Below, piece after piece: positions 33,830 to 43,759 of a DNA stretch of 64,000 bases. The position numbers and the translations under genes are program-made. The DNA is taken from positions 1 through 64,000 of the IMG/VR virus record IMGVR_UViG_3300021093_000045; one strand, given 5' to 3'. The notes below the pieces were generated by a model. It did not search any database, was not told the origin of the DNA, and saw only the letters and a list, made by a program, of their open reading frames with translations. Every line of letters begins with the position of its first letter. Within the stretch, counting starts at the first letter, position 1. The DNA is from a virus.

Positions 33830-36800
33830 TAGTATTAAAAAACACAGATCAAAAAGTAGATAATATAGTGCATATTGCAGATATTCATATTCGCTTAACT
33901 AAGCGGCACGAAGAATATACTTCTGTTTTTGAAAAATTTTATTTATCTCTTGACAAACTTAATAGTGTTGCAAAACCTGTGTTGGTTATTGCTGGCGATG
34001 TATTTCATAATAAATCAGATTTGAGTCCAGAATGTGTTAAAATTGGAAGTGACTTTCTAAAGTACTGCGCAGATCGTGTTCCAACGATTTTAACCGCTGG
34101 AAATCACGATGCTACATTAGCAAATAAATCACGTTTGGATTGTTTGACTCCAATCGTAGAAGCACTTAATCATGATAATCTATATTATCTAAAAAACACA
34201 GACATATATCGTTATGAAAACATTCTATTTAATAACTTTAGTGTGTTTGATGATGTCGAGAAGTATATAAAGTATCAAAATATTCCAACAAAACATAAGA
34301 ATGAAACAGATCATCATATAGCTTTGTTTCATGGACCAGTAAATAACGCTATAACTGACGTTGGGTATACTGTTAGTAGTAGATCTATAACCAATCAACT
34401 ATTTGATGGTCATCATATTGCAATGTTGGGTGATATCCACAAACATCAAATTCTACAAGAGTATGATGAAATGGAAATTAAACCGCTTATAGTATATGCT
34501 GGATCTATGATTCAACAGAATCATGGTGAAGACATTAAAGGACATGGGTTTTTATTGTGGGATTTGAAACGTAGAGTGTTTAAACATTATGATTTACAAA
34601 ACAATTACGGATTTTATACCATTGAAATTAACAAGGGTAAGTTAGTAACTGATATCAGTGATATTCCAAAGAAGGCTAGAATTAGAACCTTGTGTTATGA
34701 ATCGATTCCATCACAAGTTAAAGAGGTCATGAATGACTTGAAGGAAAAGTGTGACATCATTGAAAGTACCTTTATTAGAAAAGATGATCAGATAATGGAT
34801 ATGACCTTAAAGTCAGGTCAAATATTTGATATTCATAACATCTTTAATGTAGATTATCAAAACAAACTTATTGAAGATAATCTTATCGCAAAGAAAATTG
34901 ATAAGAATTTGATTGAAAAAATAAAATCACTAAATAAATCTCTTAATGGTGAAATTTCAAAGGATAAGACTCCAAAAAATATTCGATGGAAACCAAAGAC
35001 TTTTGAATTTGATAATATGTTTAGTTATGGTGAAAACAATTATATTGATTTTACCAAGCTTAAGGGTGCAATTGGGTTATTTGCACCAAACGCGAGTGGT
35101 AAATCTAGCATCATGGATGCTCTAGCATTTTGTGTGTTTGATAAATTCAGTAAGGGATTTAAAGCAAGTCATGTATTGAACACCCAGAAAATGGGTTTCA
35201 AGTGTAAATTTAATTTTGAGGTAAATGGCGTTGATTATTATATTGAACGTGAAGGTAAGGCTGATAAAAAAGGTACCATAAAAGTCGATGTTAAGTTTTA
35301 TAAGAAAGAGAATGGAACAGAAGTGCCTCTAAATGGAGAAGCTCGTCGTAGTACAAATGATATTATACGTGATTATGTTGGCACATATGACGATTTTATT
35401 CTAACAGTATTAAGTATTCAAAATAGTAAGGCTGGATCGTTTATTGATCTTGGACAGACTGAACGTAAAGATTTGTTGTGCCAATTCATGGGATTGACTA
35501 TCTTTGATCAGCTATATACAATCGCTAATGATCGTTTCAAAGAGACCAATACACTTCTAAAAAATATTAGCAAGGACCAACTTGTAGAGTCTCTACAAAG
35601 CATATCTGGAAGTATTGATTCAAATAATAAACTTATTGAACAATATAATATTAATATTAAGGATTTGGATCAAAAACGAGAAGAATCTAATAACAAATTA
35701 CTAGAGTTATCTAATAATGTCATTAAAACTACATCATTTGATTTTGATATAGTAGAACTTGAATCAGAAAAGTCCGCATTAGACAATAAGATTTCAACAT
35801 CTGAATCAGATATTGCAGAAAAGAAAAACAAATTATCAGATGTTGAAAGTAATTTGTCAATATTAACTTCTTCTTTAAAGAGTTGCGATAATATAGAATC
35901 TGATTATGATCAATATAAAATTTTAAAGGATACGGAATCTAAAAAGTCAGCTGAAATTGATAAACTCAAGTTGATTGTAAAAAATAAAATTGATAAATTG
36001 AAGAAACTTGAAGATCACAAATACGATCCTAATTGTATTTATTGCGTAAACAATGTTTTTGTAAAAGATGCTATTAAAACTAAGGAAGAGATTGAACTTG
36101 ATAAGAATAAGGGTAAAACTTTAGTTGATGAATATAATAACATTAAGACAAAAATGGATTCATTTGGAGATATTGATATTCGTTATAAAGAATGTCAAAA
36201 ACTCAATAATGAAAAAATCAAACTAGAAAAAAGCAAAGAAGTATTGTCTACCTCGATATTGAGAGATGAAAATTTGACGATTATGTTGAAAAATAATTTA
36301 AAAGAAGTCAATCAAAAAATTGAAACCTTTTACAAAAATAAAGATATTATTGAAAACAATAGTAAATTGGTCACGGAAATCGAATCAGTAAAGTTGTTGG
36401 TTAAAAATTATGAATCTCAGATTAAAACATTAAATAACAAATTATTTACTACATCTGGAGAAAAGGGTAGATTAGAACTACAATATAAAAATACAACCGA
36501 CCAGTTCTACAAGGTAAAAGAACTAGAAGATTCTTATGAAGCTTATAAATTCTATACCAATATTATCAGTCGTGATGGTATTCCATATGAAATTATTACC
36601 AAGACTCTACCTGAAATTGAGAAGGAAGTTAATAATATTCTTCATCAGTTAGTAGAATTTAGTGTATCATTGCAAACTGATGGTAAAAATATTAGTACCA
36701 ATATCGTTTATGATGATAGACAATGGCCTCTTGAAATGGCAAGTGGTATGGAAAAATTTGTAAGTGGACTTGCAATCAGAGTAGCTTTGATTAATATTAG

Positions 36801-37014
36801 TAATCTACCAAGACCAAACATTATTTGTATCGACGAAGGATTCGGATGTGCTGACAGCGATCATTTGGGTCAGATGGGTGCTTTATTTAATTACTTGAAA
36901 CATCAATTCGATTTTATTTGGGTAATCAGTCACTTGGATCAGATGCGTGATATGGTTGATAGCCAAATTGAAATAAAAAAAGAAAATGGGTTTAGTAAAG
37001 TAGTATATAAATAA
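33826..37014 (+). CDS. Fused Mre11-Rad50 (gp47-gp46, SbcD-SbcC) nuclease-ATPase
   Basis: A 1062-residue single-chain fusion. Residues 1-330 are an Mre11/SbcD phosphoesterase: HIADIHI, AGDVFHNK, AGNHDA, FHGP and GDIHKHQ metal-binding motifs. Residues about 385-1062 are Rad50/SbcC: Walker A FAPNASGKSS (about 420), long coiled coils with a zinc hook (CIYC, C737 and C740), and Walker B CIDEGFG with the SHLDQ His. In T4 these are two proteins that resect ends for recombination-dependent replication. No stop or frameshift separates the halves. The 4-nt overlap with the primase suggests coordinated expression. Confidence 0.92.
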   Translation: MIVLKNTDQKVDNIVHIADIHIRLTKRHEEYTSVFEKFYLSLDKLNSVAKPVLVIAGDVFHNKSDLSPECVKIGSDFLKYCADRVPTILTAGNHDATLANKSRLDCLTPIVEALNHDNLYYLKNTDIYRYENILFNNFSVFDDVEKYIKYQNIPTKHKNETDHHIALFHGPVNNAITDVGYTVSSRSITNQLFDGHHIAMLGDIHKHQILQEYDEMEIKPLIVYAGSMIQQNHGEDIKGHGFLLWDLKRRVFKHYDLQNNYGFYTIEINKGKLVTDISDIPKKARIRTLCYESIPSQVKEVMNDLKEKCDIIESTFIRKDDQIMDMTLKSGQIFDIHNIFNVDYQNKLIEDNLIAKKIDKNLIEKIKSLNKSLNGEISKDKTPKNIRWKPKTFEFDNMFSYGENNYIDFTKLKGAIGLFAPNASGKSSIMDALAFCVFDKFSKGFKASHVLNTQKMGFKCKFNFEVNGVDYYIEREGKADKKGTIKVDVKFYKKENGTEVPLNGEARRSTNDIIRDYVGTYDDFILTVLSIQNSKAGSFIDLGQTERKDLLCQFMGLTIFDQLYTIANDRFKETNTLLKNISKDQLVESLQSISGSIDSNNKLIEQYNINIKDLDQKREESNNKLLELSNNVIKTTSFDFDIVELESEKSALDNKISTSESDIAEKKNKLSDVESNLSILTSSLKSCDNIESDYDQYKILKDTESKKSAEIDKLKLIVKNKIDKLKKLEDHKYDPNCIYCVNNVFVKDAIKTKEEIELDKNKGKTLVDEYNNIKTKMDSFGDIDIRYKECQKLNNEKIKLEKSKEVLSTSILRDENLTIMLKNNLKEVNQKIETFYKNKDIIENNSKLVTEIESVKLLVKNYESQIKTLNNKLFTTSGEKGRLELQYKNTTDQFYKVKELEDSYEAYKFYTNIISRDGIPYEIITKTLPEIEKEVNNILHQLVEFSVSLQTDGKNISTNIVYDDRQWPLEMASGMEKFVSGLAIRVALINISNLPRPNIICIDEGFGCADSDHLGQMGALFNYLKHQFDFIWVISHLDQMRDMVDSQIEIKKENGFSKVVYK

Positions 37015-37015
37015 T

Positions 37016-37981
37016 ATGGAAATATCAGATTCTCTCATTATTGGTGATGTAAACTTAAGTTTCACAATTAACCAAAATGGAGAGTGTCATTTTCATAAAA
37101 ATTTTGATACATCTGTTAATTTTTTTGTCATACTTAAAAGTATTGATACAAATTTAACTAACAACTTGCTTCATGTTCAAATGGGCCCCAATCATAATGT
37201 ATGGAGTTATAGTTGGCCCATAAATATAACAAAGTTGGAATGTCATCCCGGTATCATCATGGAGTTTTTTAATGAAAACTCTAAACCAATTTGTACCAAA
37301 TACTATAGATTTAAAAATACTGGATTAAATATAAAGTTGAAATCTAATGATATTGATATAACGTATCCGCCATATCAAACATTTTTCTACGATGAATCTT
37401 TTAAAAAACTCTGTAATGTTAAAGATGGTGATGTAGTCTACGATTTGGGTGCTAACATAGGCGCTTTTTCTTTAATGTGTTCAAACTATGATACTAAAAA
37501 CATATATGCATTCGAACCAAACCCATTGATATATGATTATCTAAAGTATAATTGTGATGTATATGGTAAAAATGTATCTACATATAAAAAAGCCATTTAT
37601 AAAACATTTGAATCACTAAATTTTGGTAATCTAGAGGGTGGATTAAGTCAAGGATCAGTTGCATGTTCTATCATAAATAAAGATAAAAATTTATGTTCTG
37701 TTGACGGCATTCATCTTGAAGTGTTTGCTAAAGTTAATAATCTCCAGTACCCAACATATCTTAAAGTGGATATTGAAGGCGCTGAGTATGACTTTTTTGA
37801 ATCAACGTCCGATGATTTTATTAAAAATTGTCATACTATCTTTTTAGAATTTCATAATAAAGACGAAAGACTCAACATGTTAATATCTAGATTGACCAAT
37901 TTAAATTATAAAATGTATTTTTTGACCGACAAAGATTATGTATTGTCTCAGAATATGGGTACTATATTCTTCATTAAGTGA
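37016..37981 (+). CDS. FkbM-family methyltransferase
   Basis: A 321-residue SAM-dependent methyltransferase. Residues 1-120 are a beta-rich extension. The catalytic domain has VYDLGANIGAFSLM (SAM loop, about 142-155), YAFEPNP (after strand 2) and TYLKVDIEGAEYDF (about 247-260), diagnostic of FkbM. The family O-methylates sugars and other small groups. It opens the sugar cassette after a TAATATG junction with the recombination gene and likely caps a glycan made by the next two proteins. Confidence 0.88.
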   Translation: MEISDSLIIGDVNLSFTINQNGECHFHKNFDTSVNFFVILKSIDTNLTNNLLHVQMGPNHNVWSYSWPINITKLECHPGIIMEFFNENSKPICTKYYRFKNTGLNIKLKSNDIDITYPPYQTFFYDESFKKLCNVKDGDVVYDLGANIGAFSLMCSNYDTKNIYAFEPNPLIYDYLKYNCDVYGKNVSTYKKAIYKTFESLNFGNLEGGLSQGSVACSIINKDKNLCSVDGIHLEVFAKVNNLQYPTYLKVDIEGAEYDFFESTSDDFIKNCHTIFLEFHNKDERLNMLISRLTNLNYKMYFLTDKDYVLSQNMGTIFFIK

Positions 37982-37983
37982 AT

Positions 37984-39975
37984 ATGAAAAAATTGTTATT
38001 TATCGCTCCACATTTGTCCACCGGTGGTCTTCCTCAATTTCTTTTAAAGAAGATAAAGTGTCTGATTGATATATACGACGTATATTGTATTGAATATGCG
38101 GACGTAACAGGTGGAAAGTTTATCGTACAACGAGACCAGATTAAAAATATATGTAAAAACAAGTTTTATACTTTATATGATAACAAGGAAGATATCATAA
38201 ATTTGATAAGTAAAATAAAACCGAATATTATTCACTTTGAAGAAATGCCTGAGTATTTTATGGATCTATCTATATCATCCAGAATTTATGATAAAGATCG
38301 AAACTATTTTATAGTAGAAACATCACACGATAGTAGTTTTAATTCAGATAATAAGAGAGTTTTGCCTGATCAATTTTTGTTTGTAAGTAACTTCCAGAAA
38401 CAAAATGTTAAAAAATTACCTGTTAAATCGGATGTTATTGAATATCCAGTTGAAGTAAGAACTCGTAAGAATCGTAATGATGGATTAAAAGAATTGGGTT
38501 TAGATCCTAGTAAAAAACATGTTATGCATGTAGGTCTATTCACACCAAGAAAAAATCAAAAAGAGTTTATCGAATATGCACGTGCGATGGAAAATGAAAA
38601 TGTTCAGTTTCATTGTATTGGTAATATGGCCGATAACTTTAGATCATATTGGGAACCATTATTAAATGATTTACCTAAAAATGTAAAGGTTTGGGGTGAA
38701 CGAAAAGACGTACATAATTTTTATAGTTGTATGGATTTATTTTTGTTTACAAGTCGTGGTCATGCAAACGATAAAGAAACCGCGCCAATTGTAATTAAAG
38801 AAGCTATTTCATATAATATACCAAGTTTGTTTTATAATCTACCAGTCTATTTGAATAGATATTCATGTTATGATAATATTTCTTATCTTGATGAATCTAG
38901 TTTTAATAATAATGTAGATTTGATTCGTAATAAATTGATAGGCGTTAAAACAAGTGAACGAGTTGATGATAAAGAATTTATTGCGGTTATTTCTACACAT
39001 CCAAATTATAAGATAGTAGAAGATACTACAATAAAAGCCATTCAACAGATTCAGAAGGCAGGGTATAAAGTAATATTAACATCACATTATCCAGTCAGTC
39101 AAGAGTTACAATCGTTGGTGGATTATTGTATATATGATAAAAACAATCCGTCTATAATACACAATTTTTATGCGAATTGGTCGTTGGTTAATCAATATCA
39201 CGATATAAGAGTACACTTACCATCATGTGGTGCGAACATATATCATGGGTTGGGTGTCGCATTAAATTATTACAATGGTATATCACTCGCAAATAAATTG
39301 GGATACAAGAATGTATTTGCTTTTAACTACGATGTGGTTGTAAACGAAAAAGATTTTAATAAATTAGATTTTATTAAGAATTTATTGAAGACCAAGAAAG
39401 GTTTCTTTTTCTATGATAAAGCACTTGAAGGAGATACAATCAAAACGGTATTTCATGCTATTAACACGGATTTTTATCTGGATCATTTTGAGTATTTCAC
39501 ACCTATATCATATGAGATGTTTGTTAAAGAGAAGAATATATCAAATGGTTTAGAACAATTCTATTATAACAGAGTGTTGGATCATAAAAAAGATCTATAC
39601 ATAGATACTAACAACAACGAAGAGTCATTCTTTAGTAATAGTGAAATCAATATGTTTTCTATGTGTGAATATTTGTCAGTTTTGCCAATGACTAATACTT
39701 CTAAGTTTGTTTGTTTGAGTAGTTTCAATAACAAAATAGATAAAAAATACAATAGAATATCTGTTTACAAGAATGATGTGTTGATACGAGAATCACAAAA
39801 TGAAATACAAACCAAAGGTTGGTGGCATATTGAGGTTGATTTTGAACCAAACAACGTGTATAAAGTAGTAAACGCTTTGTACGACTCTGAAAACAAAAAC
39901 ATGGTAAAAGAAGTAGTACAGGTGTTTTCTAAACTAGAGGATTTGCAGAATAACGGACATTTCACAGCTAAATAA
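37984..39975 (+). CDS. Two-domain glycosyltransferase (GT4 plus GT-A-like)
   Basis: A 663-residue protein from the ATG at 37984; a GTG six bases earlier overlaps the previous stop and is less likely. Residues 1-320 are a GT-B, GT4-type transferase (LLFIAPHLSTGGLPQFLLKK, then HVMHVGLFTPRKNQKEFIEY and the sugar-nucleotide region ETAPIVIKEAISYNIPSLFY). Residues about 325-560 are a second domain (FIAVISTHPNYKIVEDTTIK) with a GT-A-like feel. The end has a KGWWHIEVDF segment also found in the next protein. It probably builds a glycan in two steps. Confidence 0.75.
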   Translation: MKKLLFIAPHLSTGGLPQFLLKKIKCLIDIYDVYCIEYADVTGGKFIVQRDQIKNICKNKFYTLYDNKEDIINLISKIKPNIIHFEEMPEYFMDLSISSRIYDKDRNYFIVETSHDSSFNSDNKRVLPDQFLFVSNFQKQNVKKLPVKSDVIEYPVEVRTRKNRNDGLKELGLDPSKKHVMHVGLFTPRKNQKEFIEYARAMENENVQFHCIGNMADNFRSYWEPLLNDLPKNVKVWGERKDVHNFYSCMDLFLFTSRGHANDKETAPIVIKEAISYNIPSLFYNLPVYLNRYSCYDNISYLDESSFNNNVDLIRNKLIGVKTSERVDDKEFIAVISTHPNYKIVEDTTIKAIQQIQKAGYKVILTSHYPVSQELQSLVDYCIYDKNNPSIIHNFYANWSLVNQYHDIRVHLPSCGANIYHGLGVALNYYNGISLANKLGYKNVFAFNYDVVVNEKDFNKLDFIKNLLKTKKGFFFYDKALEGDTIKTVFHAINTDFYLDHFEYFTPISYEMFVKEKNISNGLEQFYYNRVLDHKKDLYIDTNNNEESFFSNSEINMFSMCEYLSVLPMTNTSKFVCLSSFNNKIDKKYNRISVYKNDVLIRESQNEIQTKGWWHIEVDFEPNNVYKVVNALYDSENKNMVKEVVQVFSKLEDLQNNGHFTAK

Positions 39976-39977
39976 TC

Positions 39978-42122
39978 ATGAAAGTAATACAAGTACATTT
40001 GGGTTTATTGCCTATTCCTCCTAATGGTTGGGGTGCTATAGAAAAAATAATTTGGGATTATTATCTTCAATTAAACAAAAAAGGATTGGAATGTGAGATC
40101 AAATTTTTGGACGATATAAAGTATAATGACAATACTATTGTTCACGTACATGTCGCTAATTTAGCAAATGAATGTCATAAACGTGGTATTCCATACATCT
40201 TTACTTTACACGATCATCATGCTTATCTTTATGGTAAAGATTCTCCAGTATTTAAAGAGAATTTAAAGGCTATAGAAAATAGTATTATATCAACATGTCC
40301 TGCAAAATATCTAGTTGACTACTTTGGTAGTAAAAAATTAAGATATTTTTCGCATGCTGTTAATACAGATACTTTTAAATACAAAAACTATAATAGAGAA
40401 AACTATAAACTATTATGTGTAGCTAATAATGGTTATGCGAACAATCAATCAGCCGATAGAAAAGGTTTTAAGTTTGCAATACAGGCGGCTAAAGAATTAA
40501 ACCTACCTATCACAATCGCCGGTCCAAGTAACAACAGGAAATTTTTTGAAACATTGGAGTCGTCATTAAACAATTATGAAAAGCTGACAAAAGTATTTGA
40601 TCTGGATGAAAATGGATTGATAGAGTTATATAACAACCATGATGTTTTTATACACGCATCAGAACTGGAAGCCGGTCATCCAAATCTAACTTTGTTGGAA
40701 GCTATGGCTTGTGGTCTTCCTGTAGTAGGAACATTTGAAGACAAAAAATACGAAGGTATGATTGTGGTTGATAGAAATACCAAACAAATCAAAGATGCTA
40801 TTGGAAAAGTTATTAGCAATTATGAACGCTATCATACAGAGGCATTAAAAGCTGCAAAAAATAATTCTTATGATAAGAGATCAGATCAGTTAATAGAACT
40901 ATACGATGAATATATTGATAAGTTATTTGCAAATAAATTTGTCAACATATACGACACATTGGATAAGAATACTAATCAAGCAACCATTACAGCTAATATA
41001 AACTATTCATTCAATGATAATGCGTGTATAGAAATAACAAATTGTGTTAATAAAGATGAATCGTTTGATGTGGTATTTAAAAACAGGGTAACCGATCAAG
41101 TTCTATATAACACAACTCTCAAAGATGGTTGGTGGGGAAGATGTGACTTTGCATATTATATTCCATTTAATATTTCAGTAAAAAGCAATTTAACAGGCAA
41201 GACTTTACTAGATTACGATTTAGATTTGACAGATAGAAATGTTTTGATTCAATTTGATACACCAGCGTTGGGTGATCAGTTGTGTTGGATGCCTATAACT
41301 GAACAATTCAGAGTAAAACATAAGTGTAATTTGTACGTAAAGATTCCAAATCTACGTCCATTTTTCGAAAAGAAATATAAGAATATCAAATTTTTGAATA
41401 TGGATGAATCCGGTCCAGAAATGTTTGCTACATATAAACCAGGCTGGTATGTGGATGATAAAACCATCAATACCAATAGATGTAAGACTGATATAAGAAA
41501 AGAGCCTCTACAAAAGATAGTTTCCGATTATCTAGGTTTGTCATATGTTCCAGAAAGACCTTTGTTAGATTTTCCATTAAAGCCTTCGACATTTACAAAA
41601 CCTACCGTGACTATTGCTACACAAAGTACATCACAATGTAAGTATTGGAATCACAAAGGAGGTTGGGAAATTGTTATCGAATACTTGAAGACTAAAGGAT
41701 TTGATGTTGTTTGTATAGATAAAAATTATAGTTGGGGTAATGGCGACAATATGAATGTTATACCTCAAAATGCTATTGATTTAACAGGTGATCATCCATT
41801 AAGTGATCGTATGAATCAAATATATCACAGCTCATTTTTTATAGGTTTACCATCGGGATTATCGTGGTTGTCATGGGCATTAGAAAAGCCAACCATATTG
41901 ATTAGTGGATTTTCATATGATTATACAGAGTTTGAAACTCCATATCGTGTGCAAAATAAAAATGTATGTACTGGTTGTTGGAATGATAATTATTTTGATA
42001 GGGGTAATTGGATGTGGTGTCCGAAGTCCGAGAAAAAGGAAATATTTGAATGTACAAAATCTATCACCCCACAAATGGTTATAGAAACAATTGATCGTCT
42101 AATTAAAGATAATAATTTATGA
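39978..42122 (+). CDS. GT4 glycosyltransferase fused to TibC-like O-heptosyltransferase
   Basis: A 714-residue fusion. Residues 1-310 are a GT4 domain (HASELEAGHPNLTLLEAMAC is the donor-binding E-x7-E region). A short beta domain with KDGWWGRCDF follows. Residues about 425-714 resemble TibC-type O-heptosyltransferases that glycosylate autotransporter beta-helix proteins: DTPALGDQLCWMP, FIGLPSGLSWLSWALEKPTI, and a four-Cys finger (C664, C667, C681, C692) like the iron-binding finger of that family. It likely glycosylates Ser/Thr on repetitive surface proteins. The phage's own repeat-rich fibres are candidate targets. Confidence 0.78.
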   Translation: MKVIQVHLGLLPIPPNGWGAIEKIIWDYYLQLNKKGLECEIKFLDDIKYNDNTIVHVHVANLANECHKRGIPYIFTLHDHHAYLYGKDSPVFKENLKAIENSIISTCPAKYLVDYFGSKKLRYFSHAVNTDTFKYKNYNRENYKLLCVANNGYANNQSADRKGFKFAIQAAKELNLPITIAGPSNNRKFFETLESSLNNYEKLTKVFDLDENGLIELYNNHDVFIHASELEAGHPNLTLLEAMACGLPVVGTFEDKKYEGMIVVDRNTKQIKDAIGKVISNYERYHTEALKAAKNNSYDKRSDQLIELYDEYIDKLFANKFVNIYDTLDKNTNQATITANINYSFNDNACIEITNCVNKDESFDVVFKNRVTDQVLYNTTLKDGWWGRCDFAYYIPFNISVKSNLTGKTLLDYDLDLTDRNVLIQFDTPALGDQLCWMPITEQFRVKHKCNLYVKIPNLRPFFEKKYKNIKFLNMDESGPEMFATYKPGWYVDDKTINTNRCKTDIRKEPLQKIVSDYLGLSYVPERPLLDFPLKPSTFTKPTVTIATQSTSQCKYWNHKGGWEIVIEYLKTKGFDVVCIDKNYSWGNGDNMNVIPQNAIDLTGDHPLSDRMNQIYHSSFFIGLPSGLSWLSWALEKPTILISGFSYDYTEFETPYRVQNKNVCTGCWNDNYFDRGNWMWCPKSEKKEIFECTKSITPQMVIETIDRLIKDNNL

Positions 42123-43759
42123 AAATAGTAGGTAGCTACATAGGACCACATGATGTTGGCGTTGCTTTAATTGAGAATAATCAAATATTAGCTTGTTATT
42201 CCGAAGAAAGATTCACAAGAGTTAAATCAGCACACGCAGGTTGTATATTCCCAATCAATAGTCTAGATGCTTTACAAAAAAACTTTAATTTTGATATTAA
42301 CGATCCAAACGTAAAATTTGCTTGTGCTAAACCTATAGCTACAGAACATAAATTTTTGCGTGATATTGTAAATAACAGAGAACTTAGAACTATTGGACAC
42401 GAATATGCACACGCATGCGGTGCTTATTATACATCCGGCTTTAACGAAAATACATTAATCGTTGCATATGATGGTGGCGATTGTGGCGATGATGATTGGA
42501 CAATATTGAATAAAGAAAATTATGATCGTTATAATCCGTGGAAGGCAAAAAACGATAGTCAAACTGCATGTTATATTGTTAAAAATGGTAAACTAATTGA
42601 AATTGGTGAACGTGTTAAAAATGGAAGCGTTGCTAATCTTTGGTTTTTGATGTGTTTGATATTTGGTCTTACTCCTATTAAAGACGAGGGTAAGATTATG
42701 GGTCTTGCTGCGCAGGGAAAATTCAATCAAAAGATATTTGATACATTGAATTTCTTTGTGCAAAACGATATGTTAAAAGCATCGTGTATGATTCAGGAAA
42801 AGTACACCACATTGTTGAAAACACTATCAAAAGAAGATGCTTTGAATCTAAAAAGAGATTTAGCATACAATCTACAATATATCAGCGAAATTACTATTCT
42901 TAATTTTATAAAGAAATATTACGATGAGTATGGACCATTTGATAATCTATGTTTAGCAGGTGGTATTTTTGCAAATGTTAAAATCAACCAAAAGATAAAC
43001 GAATTATTACCATTTAAAGAGATGTGGGTATATCCTGCTATGAATGATGAAGGATTATCTCTTGGATCAGCAATTGCATATGCTGTAGAATTGGGTGTGT
43101 TTACAAATAGAAGAATTGATAATGTATTTCTTGGTAATAAAACATCATATCAAGACACACAAATTGATATTGATAATTTCCAATCCAATTTTGGAAAGAC
43201 ACTAGCATCCGAAGATTTAGATTTTAATAAAATTGGAGACTATCTGGTTGATGGTAAAGTTATTGGTATATTTGATGGTGCTACAGAATATGGTCCAAGA
43301 GCTTTAGGTTCACGTTCTATTGTTGTAGAGCCAACCAGAAAAGAAACTCATGCATATATAAATGAAAGATTAAAACGTGACGATATTATGCCATTCGCAC
43401 CTATAGTCATGGAAGAATACATTGAGGATGTATGCTATGTATATAAATCTAAAAGAACTGCAGAGTTTATGACTTTATGTTATACCGTAAAAGAACAATG
43501 GGCCAATAAAATACCGGCGGTTATAAATTTTTATGATAATACAGCTAGACCACAAGTTGTAAATAAATATAGACATTCTCTATTTCATAAGATACTTTCC
43601 GCTTATAATCATCGATCTAAAATACCCGTTTTAATGAATACAAGTTTTAATGGTCATGGAGAGCCTATTATCAATTCACCAAATCACGCACTAAAACATT
43701 TGGCTGAAGGTACTGTAGATCTTTTAATTATTAACAATAAAATTTATAAATTAGTATGA
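42119..43759 (+). CDS. NodU/CmcH-type carbamoyltransferase
   Basis: A 546-residue carbamoyltransferase of the NodU/TobZ type. The N-terminal half has the kinase-like fold (GSYIGPHDVGVALIENNQIL, GHEYAHACGAYYTSG, LIVAYDGGDCGDDDW and LAGGIFANVKINQKI). The C-terminal YrdC-like half has EYGPRALGSRSIVVEP and KIPVLMNTSFNGHGEPI. These enzymes make carbamoyl-adenylate and transfer the carbamoyl group to a sugar hydroxyl. It overlaps both neighbours by ATGA, which fixes it in the sugar operon. Likely decorates the same glycan as the neighbouring enzymes. Confidence 0.93.
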   Translation: MKIVGSYIGPHDVGVALIENNQILACYSEERFTRVKSAHAGCIFPINSLDALQKNFNFDINDPNVKFACAKPIATEHKFLRDIVNNRELRTIGHEYAHACGAYYTSGFNENTLIVAYDGGDCGDDDWTILNKENYDRYNPWKAKNDSQTACYIVKNGKLIEIGERVKNGSVANLWFLMCLIFGLTPIKDEGKIMGLAAQGKFNQKIFDTLNFFVQNDMLKASCMIQEKYTTLLKTLSKEDALNLKRDLAYNLQYISEITILNFIKKYYDEYGPFDNLCLAGGIFANVKINQKINELLPFKEMWVYPAMNDEGLSLGSAIAYAVELGVFTNRRIDNVFLGNKTSYQDTQIDIDNFQSNFGKTLASEDLDFNKIGDYLVDGKVIGIFDGATEYGPRALGSRSIVVEPTRKETHAYINERLKRDDIMPFAPIVMEEYIEDVCYVYKSKRTAEFMTLCYTVKEQWANKIPAVINFYDNTARPQVVNKYRHSLFHKILSAYNHRSKIPVLMNTSFNGHGEPIINSPNHALKHLAEGTVDLLIINNKIYKLV

